From contig NZ_NESL01000006.1 in assembly GCF_003063435.1 (NCBI RefSeq), forward strand, positions 1 through 64,000: a DNA stretch of 64,000 bases. Direction: 5' to 3'. Positions 1-17,294 of this stretch are shown piece after piece. The notes under the pieces were generated by a model. That model was not told where the DNA came from, did no database searches, and saw nothing but the letters and a program-made list of their open reading frames with translations. Numbering within the stretch: position 1 is the stretch's first letter; each line of letters opens with the position of its first letter. The translations under genes and the position numbers were made by a program. The DNA comes from Limnohabitans sp. 2KL-1. GTDB lineage: Bacteria; Pseudomonadota; Gammaproteobacteria; Burkholderiales; Burkholderiaceae_C.

Positions 1-127
<127 letters not shown>

Positions 128-138
128 GAGGTTCATAC

Positions 139-214
139 AGGGGTATAGCTCAATTGGCAGAGCGTCGGTCTCCAAAACCGAAGGTTGTAGGTTCGATTCC
201 TACTGCCCCTGCCA
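139..214 (+). tRNA. tRNA-Trp (anticodon CCA)
   Basis: A 76-nt cloverleaf with encoded CCA end. The acceptor strand AGGGGTA pairs with TGCCCCT (one T-G wobble), the discriminator is G, and the anticodon CCA is at 172-174 in the loop TCTCCAAAA. The T-loop is GTTCGATTCC. It lies between tuf and secE, as in many Gram-negative bacteria, and is probably cotranscribed with tuf. Confidence 0.97.
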
Positions 215-233
215 CCTGAAAAAGGTGGATTTC

Positions 234-258
234 AAGCCCGCTAGACCCTAGCGGGCTT
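234..258 (+). terminator. Hairpin downstream of tRNA-Trp
   Basis: A perfect 11-bp stem (AAGCCCGCTAG with CTAGCGGGCTT) and a 3-nt loop follow the tRNA. Only a weak T-rich stretch comes after it. It may be a terminator of the tuf-tRNA unit or a processing hairpin; secE begins 55 bp further on. Confidence 0.65.
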
Positions 259-313
259 CCTTGTCTGATAAGAGGCCTCAATTGGTTGGGGTGCAACAAA
301 GGTTTCAAGCCGT

Positions 314-697
314 ATGGCATCGTCCGAAGTTCAAACTGTGAGTGCTGCTGGTGACAAAATGCGCTTGGCCTTGGCGGGTGCCTTGGTCATTGCTGCATTG
401 GTAGCCTATTACATGCTGTCCAAACAAGGTGGCTTGGCGCAATGGGCGGGCTTGCTGGTGGGCTTGACGGCTGCGCTGGTCGTTTTCTTCACCAGCGAAT
501 CCGGTCGCCAGTTGATCGCCTTTGGTCGAGATGCTGTGCGTGAAGTCAAAAAAGTGGTCTGGCCCGAGCGCAAAGAAGCCATGCAGATCACGGCCTATGT
601 GTTTGCTTTTGTGGTGGTGATGGCCCTATTCCTGTGGCTCACTGACAAAACTCTGGAATGGGTTTTTTACGATCTGATTCTTGGGTGGAAAAAATAA
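314..697 (+). CDS. secE: Protein translocase subunit SecE
   Basis: A 127-residue inner-membrane protein, the same length as E. coli SecE. Three membrane segments are visible at about residues 16-35, 40-59 and 93-115. The conserved cytoplasmic amphipathic helix ([17 protein letters not shown]) precedes the last one. SecE clamps SecY in the SecYEG channel. The ATG at 314 gives full family length, though its ribosome-binding site is poor. Its TAA stop overlaps the nusG ATG (TAATG), so the two are translationally linked. Confidence 0.96.
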   Translation: MASSEVQTVSAAGDKMRLALAGALVIAALVAYYMLSKQGGLAQWAGLLVGLTAALVVFFTSESGRQLIAFGRDAVREVKKVVWPERKEAMQITAYVFAFVVVMALFLWLTDKTLEWVFYDLILGWKK

Positions 698-1278
698 TGA
701 ACGATGCTGTAGTCAATGCGCCCATGGCGGGTTCGTCCACCAATCCTGAACTGAAGTGGTATGTGGTTCATGCCTATTCGGGTATGGAAAAGGCGGTTGA
801 GCGCAACATCATTGAGCGCATCGCCCGTTCGGGTATGGAGTCCAAGTTTGGTCGCATTCTTGTGCCCACCGAAGAAGTGGTGGAAGTCAAGAATGGTCAA
901 AAACGGACCACAGAGCGTAAATTTTTCCCGGGTTATGTGCTGGTGGAAATGGTCATGGACGACGAAAGCTGGCACTTGGTCAAGCACACCAACAAGGTTA
1001 CCGGCTTTGTGGGCGGCGCGAAAAATCGGCCTGCACCCATTTCCGAAGCAGATGTGGCCAAAATTGTGAGCCAGATGCAAGAGGGCACTGACAAGCCCCG
1101 CCACAAGGTGGAATTTGAAGTGGGTGAGTACATCCGCGTCAAGGAAGGCCCATTCACCGACTTCAATGGCACGGTAGAGGAAGTCAATTACGAGCGTAAC
1201 AAGATGCGCGTCTCAGTGACGATTTTCGGTCGCGCCACACCCGTCGAGTTGGAGTTTAGCCAAGTCGAAAAAACCTGA
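697..1278 (+). CDS. nusG: Transcription termination/antitermination factor NusG
   Basis: A 193-residue protein. The NGN domain starts at the conserved [15 protein letters not shown] and continues through the FPGYVLVEM segment. A C-terminal KOW domain follows ([20 protein letters not shown]). NusG binds RNA polymerase and couples it to Rho or to ribosomal S10. I chose the ATG at 697, overlapping the secE stop, rather than the in-frame ATG at 658 inside secE, because GGTGG sits just upstream and the N-terminus then has normal length. Confidence 0.96.
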   Translation: MNDAVVNAPMAGSSTNPELKWYVVHAYSGMEKAVERNIIERIARSGMESKFGRILVPTEEVVEVKNGQKRTTERKFFPGYVLVEMVMDDESWHLVKHTNKVTGFVGGAKNRPAPISEADVAKIVSQMQEGTDKPRHKVEFEVGEYIRVKEGPFTDFNGTVEEVNYERNKMRVSVTIFGRATPVELEFSQVEKT

Positions 1279-1296
1279 TCGGTTTGCAAAGTTTTC

Positions 1297-1327
1297 TGCC
1301 TGGCGTTTCTCGACTCGGCGCCAGGCA
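1297..1327 (+). other. Hairpin between nusG and rplK
   Basis: A 9-bp perfect stem (TGCCTGGCG with CGCCAGGCA) around a 13-nt loop lies in the 112-bp nusG-rplK gap. No T-run follows it, so a classical terminator is unlikely. In related operons this gap holds the rplK promoter and the L1-repressor target; which applies here cannot be told from the sequence. Confidence 0.45.
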
Positions 1328-1390
1328 TTGCAAGTGAGTCGTTAACCCCGGGGAGCTCATCAGAGCGTTATCACCCGTAAGGAGAAAAGC

Positions 1391-1822
1391 ATGGCGAAAA
1401 AAATCGTCGGCTTCATCAAGCTGCAAGTTCCAGCTGGTAAAGCCAATCCATCGCCACCTATTGGCCCAGCACTGGGTCAACGTGGTCTGAACATCATGGA
1501 ATTCTGCAAGGCGTTCAACGCCCAGACCCAAGGCGTCGAGCCAGGTCTGCCGTTGCCTGTGGTCATCACAGCGTTTGCAGACAAGTCCTTCACCTTCATC
1601 ATCAAGACGCCACCTGCAGCGACCCTGATCAAGAAGTCCATCAAGATCGACAAGGCTTCGACCAAGCCAGGTCTGGAAAAGGTTGGCAAGATCACCCGCG
1701 CTCAGTTGGAAGAAATCGCCAAGACCAAGATGAAAGATCTGACGGCTGCCGATTTGGATGCTGCTGTTCGCACTATCGCTGGTACTGCCCGTTCCATGGG
1801 CGTGAATGTGGAGGGCGTGTAA
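1391..1822 (+). CDS. rplK: 50S ribosomal protein L11
   Basis: 143 residues, the standard L11 length. The N-terminal [20 protein letters not shown] and the proline-rich [16 protein letters not shown] segment are family hallmarks. The C-terminal rRNA-binding domain ends in [11 protein letters not shown]11 forms the GTPase-associated centre with 23S rRNA and is needed for RelA activation. A strong site (AAGGAG) lies 7 bp before ATG. The TAA is followed directly by the rplA ATG, so L11 and L1 are translated as a pair. Confidence 0.98.
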   Translation: MAKKIVGFIKLQVPAGKANPSPPIGPALGQRGLNIMEFCKAFNAQTQGVEPGLPLPVVITAFADKSFTFIIKTPPAATLIKKSIKIDKASTKPGLEKVGKITRAQLEEIAKTKMKDLTAADLDAAVRTIAGTARSMGVNVEGV

Positions 1823-2518
1823 ATGTCCAAGCTGACTAAAAAGCAAAAAGCCCTCGAAGGCAAAGTGGACAGCAACAAGCTGTACGCGATTGCCGATGCT
1901 TTGAGCATCGTCAAAGAATGCGCGACTGCCAAGTTCGACGAGTCCATCGACGTGGCTGTGCAACTCGGTATCGATGCCAAGAAGTCTGACCAAGTGGTTC
2001 GTGGTGCTGTCGTGTTGCCTAACGGTACAGGCAAAACCGCCCGCGTGGCTGTGTTCGCACAAGGTGCCAAGGCTGAAGAAGCCAAAGCCGCTGGTGCTGA
2101 TGTCGTCGGTATGGACGATCTGGCTGCCCGCGTGAAAGCGGGTGACATGCCTTTCGACGTGGTTATCGCCGCACCTGACGCCATGCGCGTTGTGGGTACT
2201 TTGGGTCAGATCCTGGGCCCACGTGGCCTGATGCCTAACCCCAAAGTGGGCACTGTGACCCCAGACGTGGCCACTGCCGTGCGCAACGCCAAAGCTGGTC
2301 AAGTCCAGTTCCGCGTTGACAAAGCCGGTATCGTGCACGGCACGATCGGGCGCCGTTCGTTTGATGCTGACAAGTTGCAAGGCAACTTGGCTGCCTTGGT
2401 CGAGGCTCTGGTCAAGGCCAAGCCAGCCACCAGCAAAGGTGTTTACCTGCGCAAAGTGGCCGTGTCTTCGACCATGGGTGTGGGCGTTCGCGTCGACACA
2501 CAATCTATCGCGGCTTGA
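1823..2518 (+). CDS. rplA: 50S ribosomal protein L1
   Basis: 231 residues. The signature [16 protein letters not shown] and the segment around [20 protein letters not shown] are typical of L1, which builds the mobile L1 stalk. In E. coli free L1 represses its own rplKA mRNA; the site here was not identified. It starts on the base after the rplK stop. Confidence 0.98.
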   Translation: MSKLTKKQKALEGKVDSNKLYAIADALSIVKECATAKFDESIDVAVQLGIDAKKSDQVVRGAVVLPNGTGKTARVAVFAQGAKAEEAKAAGADVVGMDDLAARVKAGDMPFDVVIAAPDAMRVVGTLGQILGPRGLMPNPKVGTVTPDVATAVRNAKAGQVQFRVDKAGIVHGTIGRRSFDADKLQGNLAALVEALVKAKPATSKGVYLRKVAVSSTMGVGVRVDTQSIAA

Positions 2519-2775
2519 TCGTGAGAAATTTGAGACGGTCTTAGGGTCGTCTCAATGTGGTGGGCTGCAGCGTCGCTGAAAAGAACGCGGCAGGCCATCC
2601 AAGACCGTTGGTGCACACACTGTTGTGCTTAATCCGCAAACAAGCAGTCTGACTGCAAGTTTGGGCCAACGCAGATGGCGATCCCGCTGCAGATGGATAA
2701 ATATCCAAAACAGTTGGTCGCTGCAAATAGGCGTGCTCAAGGGGTGACCCGAAAGCACATATAAAGGAGTAGACC
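2519..2775 (+). promoter_or_regulatory. Leader of the rplJL-rpoBC transcript (probable L10 leader)
   Basis: A 257-bp non-coding stretch between rplA and rplJ. It starts with a 7-bp hairpin (TGAGACG at 2531-2537 with CGTCTCA at 2548-2554). In many bacteria this position holds the promoter and the structured leader bound by the L10(L7/L12)4 complex. I infer that role from position and length; no consensus promoter was assigned. A ribosome-binding site AAAGGAG at 2763-2769 ends it. Confidence 0.6.
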
Positions 2776-3282
2776 TTGAGTCTGAATCGCAGTGAGAAAG
2801 AAGCAGTCATTACCGAAGTGACTGACCTCGCCGCTAAAGCTCAAACGCTGGTGATGGCGGAATACCGTGGTATCACGGTCGCTGACATGACAAACTTGCG
2901 CGTCAAAGCTCGCAGCCTCGGCGTTTCGCTGACGGTGTTGAAAAACACCTTGGCTCGCCGTGCTGTGACAGGTACGCAGTTTGAAGTTGTCGCCGATCAG
3001 ATGACCGGCCCGCTGATCTATGGCTTCTCTGAAGATGCTGTGGCTGCCGCTAAGGTGGTGGCTGACTTCGCGAAAACCAACGACAAGTTGGTGATTCGTG
3101 CAGGTGCATTTGCAGGTAAAGCTCTGGACGTCAATGGCGTTAAGCAATTGGCTAGCATCCCTTCGAAAGAAGTTTTGTTGGCTCAGTTGTGTGGCTTGCT
3201 GATGTCGCCAATGTCCCGCACCGCTGTGGTGTTGGGTGCTCTGGCGGCCAAAAAAGGCGAAGGCGAAGCTGTTGCCGCTTGA
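2776..3282 (+). CDS. rplJ: 50S ribosomal protein L10 (TTG start)
   Basis: 168 residues beginning [11 protein letters not shown], matching the usual betaproteobacterial L10 N-terminus. The start codon is TTG, fixed by AAAGGAG six bases upstream and by the absence of an earlier in-frame ATG. L10 anchors L7/L12 dimers to the ribosomal stalk through its C-terminal helix (here the Ala/Lys-rich tail [15 protein letters not shown]). The rplL gene follows after 40 bp. The rare start codon may help keep L10 translation under leader control (inference). Confidence 0.97.
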   Translation: MSLNRSEKEAVITEVTDLAAKAQTLVMAEYRGITVADMTNLRVKARSLGVSLTVLKNTLARRAVTGTQFEVVADQMTGPLIYGFSEDAVAAAKVVADFAKTNDKLVIRAGAFAGKALDVNGVKQLASIPSKEVLLAQLCGLLMSPMSRTAVVLGALAAKKGEGEAVAA

Positions 3283-3322
3283 GGCCAGCGTTCGTGTTTT
3301 AACCAATTGTTAGGAAATAAAA

Positions 3323-3697
3323 ATGGCATTCGATAAAGACGCATTTTTGACCGCGCTGGACAGCATGACGGTCATGGAACTCAACGACCTGGTGAAAGCC
3401 ATCGAAGAGAAGTTTGGTGTGAGCGCTGCCGCCATGGCCGCTCCTGCTGCTGCTGGTGGCGGTGCCGCTGCTGCTGCTGAAGAGAAGACTGAATTCAACG
3501 TCATGTTGCTCGAAGCCGGCGCCAATAAAGTGTCCGTGATTAAAGCTGTGCGTGAAATCACCGGTCTGGGCCTGAAAGAAGCCAAAGACTTGGTGGACGG
3601 CGCTCCTAAAGCAGTCAAAGAAGGTCTGCCAAAAGCTGACGCTGAAGCTGCCAAGAAGAAGCTGGAAGAAGCTGGCGCCAAGGCCGAACTCAAGTAA
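3323..3697 (+). CDS. rplL: 50S ribosomal protein L7/L12
   Basis: 124 residues. The N-terminal dimerisation helices (about 1-35) are followed by an Ala/Gly-rich hinge ([16 protein letters not shown]). The conserved C-terminal domain recruits translation factors ([20 protein letters not shown]). The upstream site AGGAAAT is clear. It is second in the rplJL pair, ahead of rpoBC. Confidence 0.98.
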   Translation: MAFDKDAFLTALDSMTVMELNDLVKAIEEKFGVSAAAMAAPAAAGGGAAAAAEEKTEFNVMLLEAGANKVSVIKAVREITGLGLKEAKDLVDGAPKAVKEGLPKADAEAAKKKLEEAGAKAELK

Positions 3698-3713
3698 TTC
3701 GGTTTTGTTCCAA

Positions 3714-3742
3714 GGCTGGAGTGCCCGCAAGGGTCTCCAGCC
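3714..3742 (+). other. Hairpin 1 between rplL and rpoB (attenuator-like)
   Basis: An 8-bp stem (GGCTGGAG with CTCCAGCC) lies 17 bp after the rplL stop, followed by TTTGGTGCTT. It may act as a partial terminator lowering rpoBC expression relative to L7/L12, as is known for E. coli. That function is inferred from position. Confidence 0.55.
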
Positions 3743-3759
3743 TTTGGTGCTTGAAGGGC

Positions 3760-3792
3760 CTGCAGAAGAAACCGTCCGGGTTTCTTCTGCAG
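3760..3792 (+). other. Hairpin 2 between rplL and rpoB (possible RNase III site)
   Basis: A perfect 14-bp stem (CTGCAGAAGAAACC with GGTTTCTTCTGCAG) closes a 5-nt loop GTCCG. There is no T-run after it. E. coli has an RNase III processing hairpin in the same gap, so a processing signal is a reasonable guess. The rest of the gap to 3992 shows no other feature. Confidence 0.5.
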
Positions 3793-3992
3793 GTGTTTCA
3801 AAACACCGGAAAATGGATTTTCGAAGTCTCTTTTCCAGTGTTTTCTGACCCGACTGCAGAAGACCCTTGGTTCGGGTTGCGTGCAATGCGCAATCGTCCG
3901 CCAACGCTGGTAGAGGCCAGCCGCCAAGCCCGTTGATTAAGTTCCCAAACTCGATCGACACACAGTTCTGAAAGATCAAGCCCGGAGATCTC

Positions 3993-8117
<4,125 letters not shown>

Positions 8118-8140
8118 TTCACAGGCAAAGGATTTAAACC

Positions 8141-12355
<4,215 letters not shown>

Positions 12356-12388
12356 TCGATGAGGTCACCCGTTTCGCGGTGACATTGG

Positions 12389-12422
12389 ACAGCCCCTGTA
12401 CCGCGGTGTGGTCAGGGGCTGT
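12389..12422 (+). terminator. Terminator of the rpoBC operon
   Basis: A 10-bp GC-rich stem (ACAGCCCCTG with CAGGGGCTGT) around a 14-nt loop, followed by TTCATT, begins 34 bp after the rpoC stop. Confidence 0.7.
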
Positions 12423-12454
12423 TTCATTCGAGACAACGCAAAGGAGGAACAGAC

Positions 12455-12997
12455 ATGTGGGCTCTGACGGTGGGTGTCCTGATGGCACTGTGCTTATTTT
12501 GGTCTGTGGGGGCTTACAACAGGTTGGTGCGTTTGCGGGCAGACGTCGTAAGGCAGTGGGGCAGTGTGGATGCTGTCTGGCTCCGGCTTCTTGTGCGTTT
12601 ACAAGGCGGACTCGCTGCCAGACAAACCTTGGTCAACGACATTGATTTTCAAAGCCTGCAAGCTTTGCAATTGACCAGTGATCAAATGCTCGAAGCACTC
12701 GCGCAGGCTCGCTTGCAACCGTTGGACGAGGTCAATCAGAAGCAAGTGATTGCACAGCACCTTAAACTCGTCAGCGAAATAAGAGCTTTGCTGCAAACGG
12801 CAACCGAGGCCATTCAACCTGATTTGGAAATTGCCTTGAACAGGATGAGGCAGACGCTGCCTGCTGCAATGATTCCTTACCATGTCGCTGTAAGTGGCTA
12901 CAACGACGCCTTGAAAATGCGTCCCGCATCTTGGCTGGCCAGGCACTTGAACTTCAAACCGGCTTTGCGCATGGATTTGACAGCCGCCTTGAATTGA
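12455..12997 (+). CDS. LemA-like membrane-anchored protein
   Basis: 180 residues with one N-terminal membrane segment (about 1-22), then helical sequence. Two parts recall LemA: YNRLVRLRADVVRQWGSVD near residue 26, and the C-terminal YNDALKMRPASWLARHLNFKPA region. LemA proteins are small helical membrane proteins of unknown biochemical role. The middle diverges from the classical family, so this is a distant member. An excellent AAAGGAGG site precedes ATG, and the rpoC terminator separates it from the operon upstream. Confidence 0.7.
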   Translation: MWALTVGVLMALCLFWSVGAYNRLVRLRADVVRQWGSVDAVWLRLLVRLQGGLAARQTLVNDIDFQSLQALQLTSDQMLEALAQARLQPLDEVNQKQVIAQHLKLVSEIRALLQTATEAIQPDLEIALNRMRQTLPAAMIPYHVAVSGYNDALKMRPASWLARHLNFKPALRMDLTAALN

Positions 12998-13028
12998 TCT
13001 GACCAGTGCAACATTTCACCTTATTACC

Positions 13029-14381
13029 ATGAACACGCCACAAAGCAATGCCAGCCATTCCACTGCCTCGTCTGCGCCTTTGTGGCGATTGATGGTGGCA
13101 ACGGGTAACGTGGTGCAGGCCGTCAGGGCCGGACGCTCGATGACGGCCGAGTTGGAGGCCGTTTCGGCAGAGCTTCGACCTGGTGTGCAAGCCTTGAGTT
13201 TTCAGGTCATGCGGCAATTGGGACGAGCGATAGCGCTGCGTGCATTGTTGGCGAAAAAGGCACCGCCGCCTGCAGCAGATGCCCTTTTGTGCACAGCACT
13301 TGCATTGGTGTGGGACGAGCATGCCGCACCATATCCGGTGCATACCTTGGTCAATCAGGTTGTGGAGGCCGCACAGCAGCAGCGTCAAACGCGGCCGCAA
13401 AGCGGCTTCATCAATGCATGTTTGCGGCGCTTCATGCGAGAGCGTGCAGAGTTGGTCGCACGCACTGAAACCGATCCACATGCCCAATGGAATCATCCCC
13501 ATTGGTGGGTTGAGCGTTTGCAGCTTGAGCGTCCTGAGCAATGGCAAACTTTGTTGTCCGTGGCGCAAAAACCAGCGCCGATGACTTTACGTGTTCATCA
13601 GGGGCATCACACCGTAGCGGCGTATCAGTTGCAACTCGAAGTCCTGGGGATCTCATCCAAAAAGGTGGGTCTGAGCGGATTGCAACTGGACAAAGCTGTG
13701 CCCGTGCAACAACTGCCTGGATTTGCACAAGGGCATGTGTCGGTCCAAGACGCTGCCGCACAATTGGCAGCGCCTTTGTTGTTGGCGGGCTTGGATACAG
13801 AGAAGTCGTTGAAAATTCTGGATGCCTGTGCTGCACCGGGGGGTAAGACAGGTCACTTGCTGGAGTATTGTCCGCAAGCACGTGTGGTGGCGTTGGACGT
13901 GGACGCCGCGCGTTGCCAGCGCATTCATCAGAACTTGCAGCGCTTGGGTGTTCAGGCAGACGTCCGTGCGGCCGATGCGGGTCAAGTGTCTACCTGGTGG
14001 GATGGCGAGGCCTTTGACGCCATATTGCTTGATGCGCCCTGTACGGCATCGGGCATAGTGCGCAGGCATCCTGATGTGCGTTGGCTGCGTCGGCCAACGG
14101 ACAGTGCGCAATTGGCGAAGATACAAGCGCAGTTGTTGCATGCCCTGTGGCCTTTGCTGGCGTTCGGGGGCAGACTTTTGTATTGCACATGCTCGGTGTT
14201 CAAGGCTGAGGGGGATGACGTGGTCCAAACGTTTGTTCGACGCAACACAGACGCGCTATTGCAAGCTTCACCAGGGCATTTGATACCCGGGCAGATACCC
14301 AGAGGCCTTCCAGTCGGGGACAATGCGCTGGGTGAGCATGATGGTTTTTATTACGCGTTGCTGGAAAAGCGTCGGCATTGA
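13029..14381 (+). CDS. rsmB: 16S rRNA (cytosine-967-C5)-methyltransferase RsmB
   Basis: 450 residues. An N-terminal NusB-like RNA-binding domain (about 10-165) is joined to a SAM-dependent methyltransferase. The SAM loop is DACAAPGGKTGHL, motif IV is LLDAPCTASGIVRRHPDVRW with the releasing cysteine, and motif VI YCTCSVFKAEGDD holds the catalytic cysteine. It methylates C967 of 16S rRNA. The DUF4390 gene starts 4 bp after its stop, heading a run toward ntrYX. Confidence 0.93.
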   Translation: MNTPQSNASHSTASSAPLWRLMVATGNVVQAVRAGRSMTAELEAVSAELRPGVQALSFQVMRQLGRAIALRALLAKKAPPPAADALLCTALALVWDEHAAPYPVHTLVNQVVEAAQQQRQTRPQSGFINACLRRFMRERAELVARTETDPHAQWNHPHWWVERLQLERPEQWQTLLSVAQKPAPMTLRVHQGHHTVAAYQLQLEVLGISSKKVGLSGLQLDKAVPVQQLPGFAQGHVSVQDAAAQLAAPLLLAGLDTEKSLKILDACAAPGGKTGHLLEYCPQARVVALDVDAARCQRIHQNLQRLGVQADVRAADAGQVSTWWDGEAFDAILLDAPCTASGIVRRHPDVRWLRRPTDSAQLAKIQAQLLHALWPLLAFGGRLLYCTCSVFKAEGDDVVQTFVRRNTDALLQASPGHLIPGQIPRGLPVGDNALGEHDGFYYALLEKRRH

Positions 14382-14385
14382 TTTG

Positions 14386-14976
14386 ATGCGAGGATTCTGG
14401 CGCATTCCGGCAGTATGGCTGCTGGGGCTTTCTTGTGCCTGGGCACAAAGTTCGGTATTGGATTTGACAGAACTGAAAGTCACGCGCCAAGACAGTGTGC
14501 TGGCATTGAGTGCTCAGCTGAAGTTGGAGTTGGGGCCTGTTTTAGAGGATGCCCTCACGAAGGGGCTTGCCTTGCATTTTGTCGCGGAAGCTGAGGTCAT
14601 GCGGGACCGATGGTATTGGACCGATCGCAAACTGGCGACCGTCAATCGCTACTACCGTTTGGCTTTTCAGCCGCTCACACGCCGTTGGCGTCTGAATGTT
14701 TCCAGTGAACCTATTTCCGGTGCGGCATTGGCAGGCAGTATTTCACAAAATTTTGAAACCCTGAGTGACGCCCTCGGTGTCATTCGCAGACAGTCAGGCT
14801 GGCGGCTTGCCGATGTTGCCGACTTGAATCCAGAGGGACGTCAATACATCAGTTATGCGTTCAAACTGGACGTCTCGCAGTTGCCCAGGCCTTTTCAAAT
14901 TGCTGCCGGCAACCAAGCCGATTGGAACTTGCAAGTGAGCAGAAGTTTGCGTATCGGTAAAGAGCTGGTGCGCTGA
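14386..14976 (+). CDS. DUF4390 family exported protein
   Basis: 196 residues from the ATG at 14386, just after the rsmB stop; a longer in-frame start at 14323 lies inside rsmB. The first 22 residues form a signal peptide ending AQS. The mature part has the family pattern: alternating strands, MRDRWYWTDRK, YRLAFQPLTRRWRL and the end LPRPFQIAAGNQADWNLQVS. Function is unknown. The gene is regularly found between rsmB and the NtrY kinase gene in betaproteobacteria. The ntrY ATG follows one base after the stop. Confidence 0.85.
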   Translation: MRGFWRIPAVWLLGLSCAWAQSSVLDLTELKVTRQDSVLALSAQLKLELGPVLEDALTKGLALHFVAEAEVMRDRWYWTDRKLATVNRYYRLAFQPLTRRWRLNVSSEPISGAALAGSISQNFETLSDALGVIRRQSGWRLADVADLNPEGRQYISYAFKLDVSQLPRPFQIAAGNQADWNLQVSRSLRIGKELVR

Positions 14977-14977
14977 A

Positions 14978-17275
14978 ATGCGCGGCATCAAAACAGCCAA
15001 GACCCAACCGTTTGATCAGCGATCAAAGCTCAATCGCTGGTTGGTCCTTATGGGCATAGTGAGTGTCGGGGTGATTGGCATCGGTTTGTTGGTTTTGATG
15101 ACGCAAGCGACAGGCAATCGCGAGCGTTACAACCAAAACTACGAATGGTTGGTTTTGACCAATGCCGTTGTGGCCGCAGGCTTGCTTGTCACGATTGCTT
15201 GGGGCATGGTCCGCCTGTTGCTCAGGCTGCGCAGAGGGCAGTTTGGATCCAGACTGTTGCTCAAGTTGGCCGGCATTTTCGCCTTGGTGGGGGTCATTCC
15301 GGGTGTGCTGATTTACGTGGTTTCTTACCAGTTCGTATCACGGTCCATTGAAAGCTGGTTTGATGTCAAAGTTGAGGCGGCACTAGTAGCGGGCTTGAAC
15401 CTGGGACGAGCCACCTTGGACACCCTCAGTGAAGATCTGGCCAAGCAGGCGAAAGCGGCCGCCACACAATTGGCGGAAACCAACGACATGACGGCCGGTT
15501 TTGCCGCAGAAAAAATCAGAACCCAAATGGGTGCAAGTGATGTTGTCATCTGGACGGGCAATGGCCGGATGGTGGCCAGTTCCGGGCAATCGCGGTTTCA
15601 AATCAGGGCAGAGCGTCCCAGTGCGCAGCAGCTCAAGGAGGCGCGTCAAAACGGCCGAGCCGTGTGGATCGAAGGGCTGGACGAATCCATACCCGGCGGT
15701 GATAAGGGGCGTATCAAGGTGCTGGTGTCCATTCCTCAGCTCAGTTTGGCCTTTGATGAGGATCGTCGCCTGTTGCAAGTCATTCAAGACTTGCCGCCGA
15801 CCCTGGTGAACAATGCCTTGGACGTGCAATCAGCTTACCGCGAATACCAAGAGCGGGCATTGGCAAGAGAGGGGCTGCGACGCATGTACATCGGCACACT
15901 GACATTGAGTTTGTTTCTTGCTGTTTTGGGTGCCATTTTGCTGGCTGTTTTGTTGGGCAATCAACTGGCCAGGCCTTTGTTGCTTTTGGCCCATGGTATG
16001 CGACAAGTGGCAGCGGGAGACCTCCGGCCCAAACTGGCCTTGCAAGGCAAGGATGAATTGGGTGGATTGACACGCTCGTTTGCCGACATGACGCAACAAC
16101 TCTCGGACGCACGTGGCAGTGTGGAGCGTAGCCTGAGCCAGCTGGGTCAGGCACGAAGCAATTTGCAAACGATTCTTGACAACCTCACGGCAGGGGTGAT
16201 GGTGCTGGATGGACAAGGTGTCATTCAATCAGCCAATCCGGGGGCAACGCGCATTCTGCGTGTGCCCGTGGCGGCCTACGAGGGTCAAGCCATGTTGAAG
16301 TTATCAGGCTTGGAAAGTTTTTCCCAAGGTGTGGCCGATCAATTCACACTATTGCGATCTGACAAAGAAGCGCATGAGTTGGACCATTGGCAAAAATCTT
16401 TCGAGATCCATGCATCTGGCCAGGGCCTGGCCCAAACGGCCATTACCGTATTGGCACGAGGTGCGGTGCTACCGGATGGCATGCGCTTGCTGGTGTTCGA
16501 TGACATCTCGGAAATCGTCTCTGCAGAGCGCGCGCAAGCCTGGGGAGAAGTGGCCAGAAGGCTGGCGCATGAAATCAAAAATCCCTTGACCCCCATTCAA
16601 TTGTCAGCAGAAAGACTGCAGCGCCGGTTGATCGGAAAGCTGGCTGAGCCCGATGAAGCCGTGTTGGCCAAATCGGTCAAAACCATCGTTGATCAAGTGG
16701 ATGCCATGAAGCGTCTCGTCAATGAATTTCGCGACTATGCTCGCTTGCCCACAGCAGAGCTAAAACCCGTACAACTCAACACATTGATTTCAGACGTGAT
16801 GGCCTTGTACGCATCTGAACCGAATGACCATGTCAGTCGTGCGCTCATCACCACCGAACTGGACAATGCGTGCCCTGTCATCATGGGGGATGAACAGCAG
16901 CTGCGACAAGTCATTCACAATCTTTTGCAAAACGCACAGGATGCATGCGAGGCGCGAGGCAATGGTCTTCAAGATGCGCAAGTTTGTGTTCGCACGGATT
17001 GGGGTGCCTCCCGGCATCGGGTTCGACTGACAGTGACTGACAGTGGACCGGGGTTCACGCCCAACATCTTGCAGCGGGCTTTTGAACCCTATGTCACCAC
17101 CAAGTCGAAGGGCACAGGTTTGGGCTTGGCCGTTGTGAAAAAAATCATTGATGAACATGGTGCCAAAATTGATCTTGGAAACATTCAGGAAAATGGCCTG
17201 ATCAAGGGTGCTCAAGTGTCGTTATCATTCGCAGTTGTGCAGGCAACAGAGGCGCATGATCAGCCCTCTTCATGA
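14978..17275 (+). CDS. ntrY: NtrY-type membrane sensor histidine kinase
   Basis: 765 residues. Membrane segments lie near residues 24-45, 55-75, 85-110 and 305-330, with a periplasmic sensor region before the last. A HAMP linker, a PAS domain and the kinase core follow. The H-box HEIKNPLTPIQLSAERLQRR carries the phosphorylated histidine. The N-box (HNLLQNAQDAC) and G-boxes (DSGPGFTP, KGTGLGLAVVKKI) are intact. NtrY kinases respond to nitrogen or redox state. The partner regulator follows immediately, so the two form one unit with rsmB and the DUF4390 gene. Confidence 0.92.
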   Translation: MRGIKTAKTQPFDQRSKLNRWLVLMGIVSVGVIGIGLLVLMTQATGNRERYNQNYEWLVLTNAVVAAGLLVTIAWGMVRLLLRLRRGQFGSRLLLKLAGIFALVGVIPGVLIYVVSYQFVSRSIESWFDVKVEAALVAGLNLGRATLDTLSEDLAKQAKAAATQLAETNDMTAGFAAEKIRTQMGASDVVIWTGNGRMVASSGQSRFQIRAERPSAQQLKEARQNGRAVWIEGLDESIPGGDKGRIKVLVSIPQLSLAFDEDRRLLQVIQDLPPTLVNNALDVQSAYREYQERALAREGLRRMYIGTLTLSLFLAVLGAILLAVLLGNQLARPLLLLAHGMRQVAAGDLRPKLALQGKDELGGLTRSFADMTQQLSDARGSVERSLSQLGQARSNLQTILDNLTAGVMVLDGQGVIQSANPGATRILRVPVAAYEGQAMLKLSGLESFSQGVADQFTLLRSDKEAHELDHWQKSFEIHASGQGLAQTAITVLARGAVLPDGMRLLVFDDISEIVSAERAQAWGEVARRLAHEIKNPLTPIQLSAERLQRRLIGKLAEPDEAVLAKSVKTIVDQVDAMKRLVNEFRDYARLPTAELKPVQLNTLISDVMALYASEPNDHVSRALITTELDNACPVIMGDEQQLRQVIHNLLQNAQDACEARGNGLQDAQVCVRTDWGASRHRVRLTVTDSGPGFTPNILQRAFEPYVTTKSKGTGLGLAVVKKIIDEHGAKIDLGNIQENGLIKGAQVSLSFAVVQATEAHDQPSS

Positions 17276-17294
17276 ACAGAGACAAGACAGGCAT

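Noticed and set aside
2531..2554. Hairpin after rplA as a rho-independent terminator
   Set aside because: No T-run follows the stem; it is more likely part of the rplJ leader.
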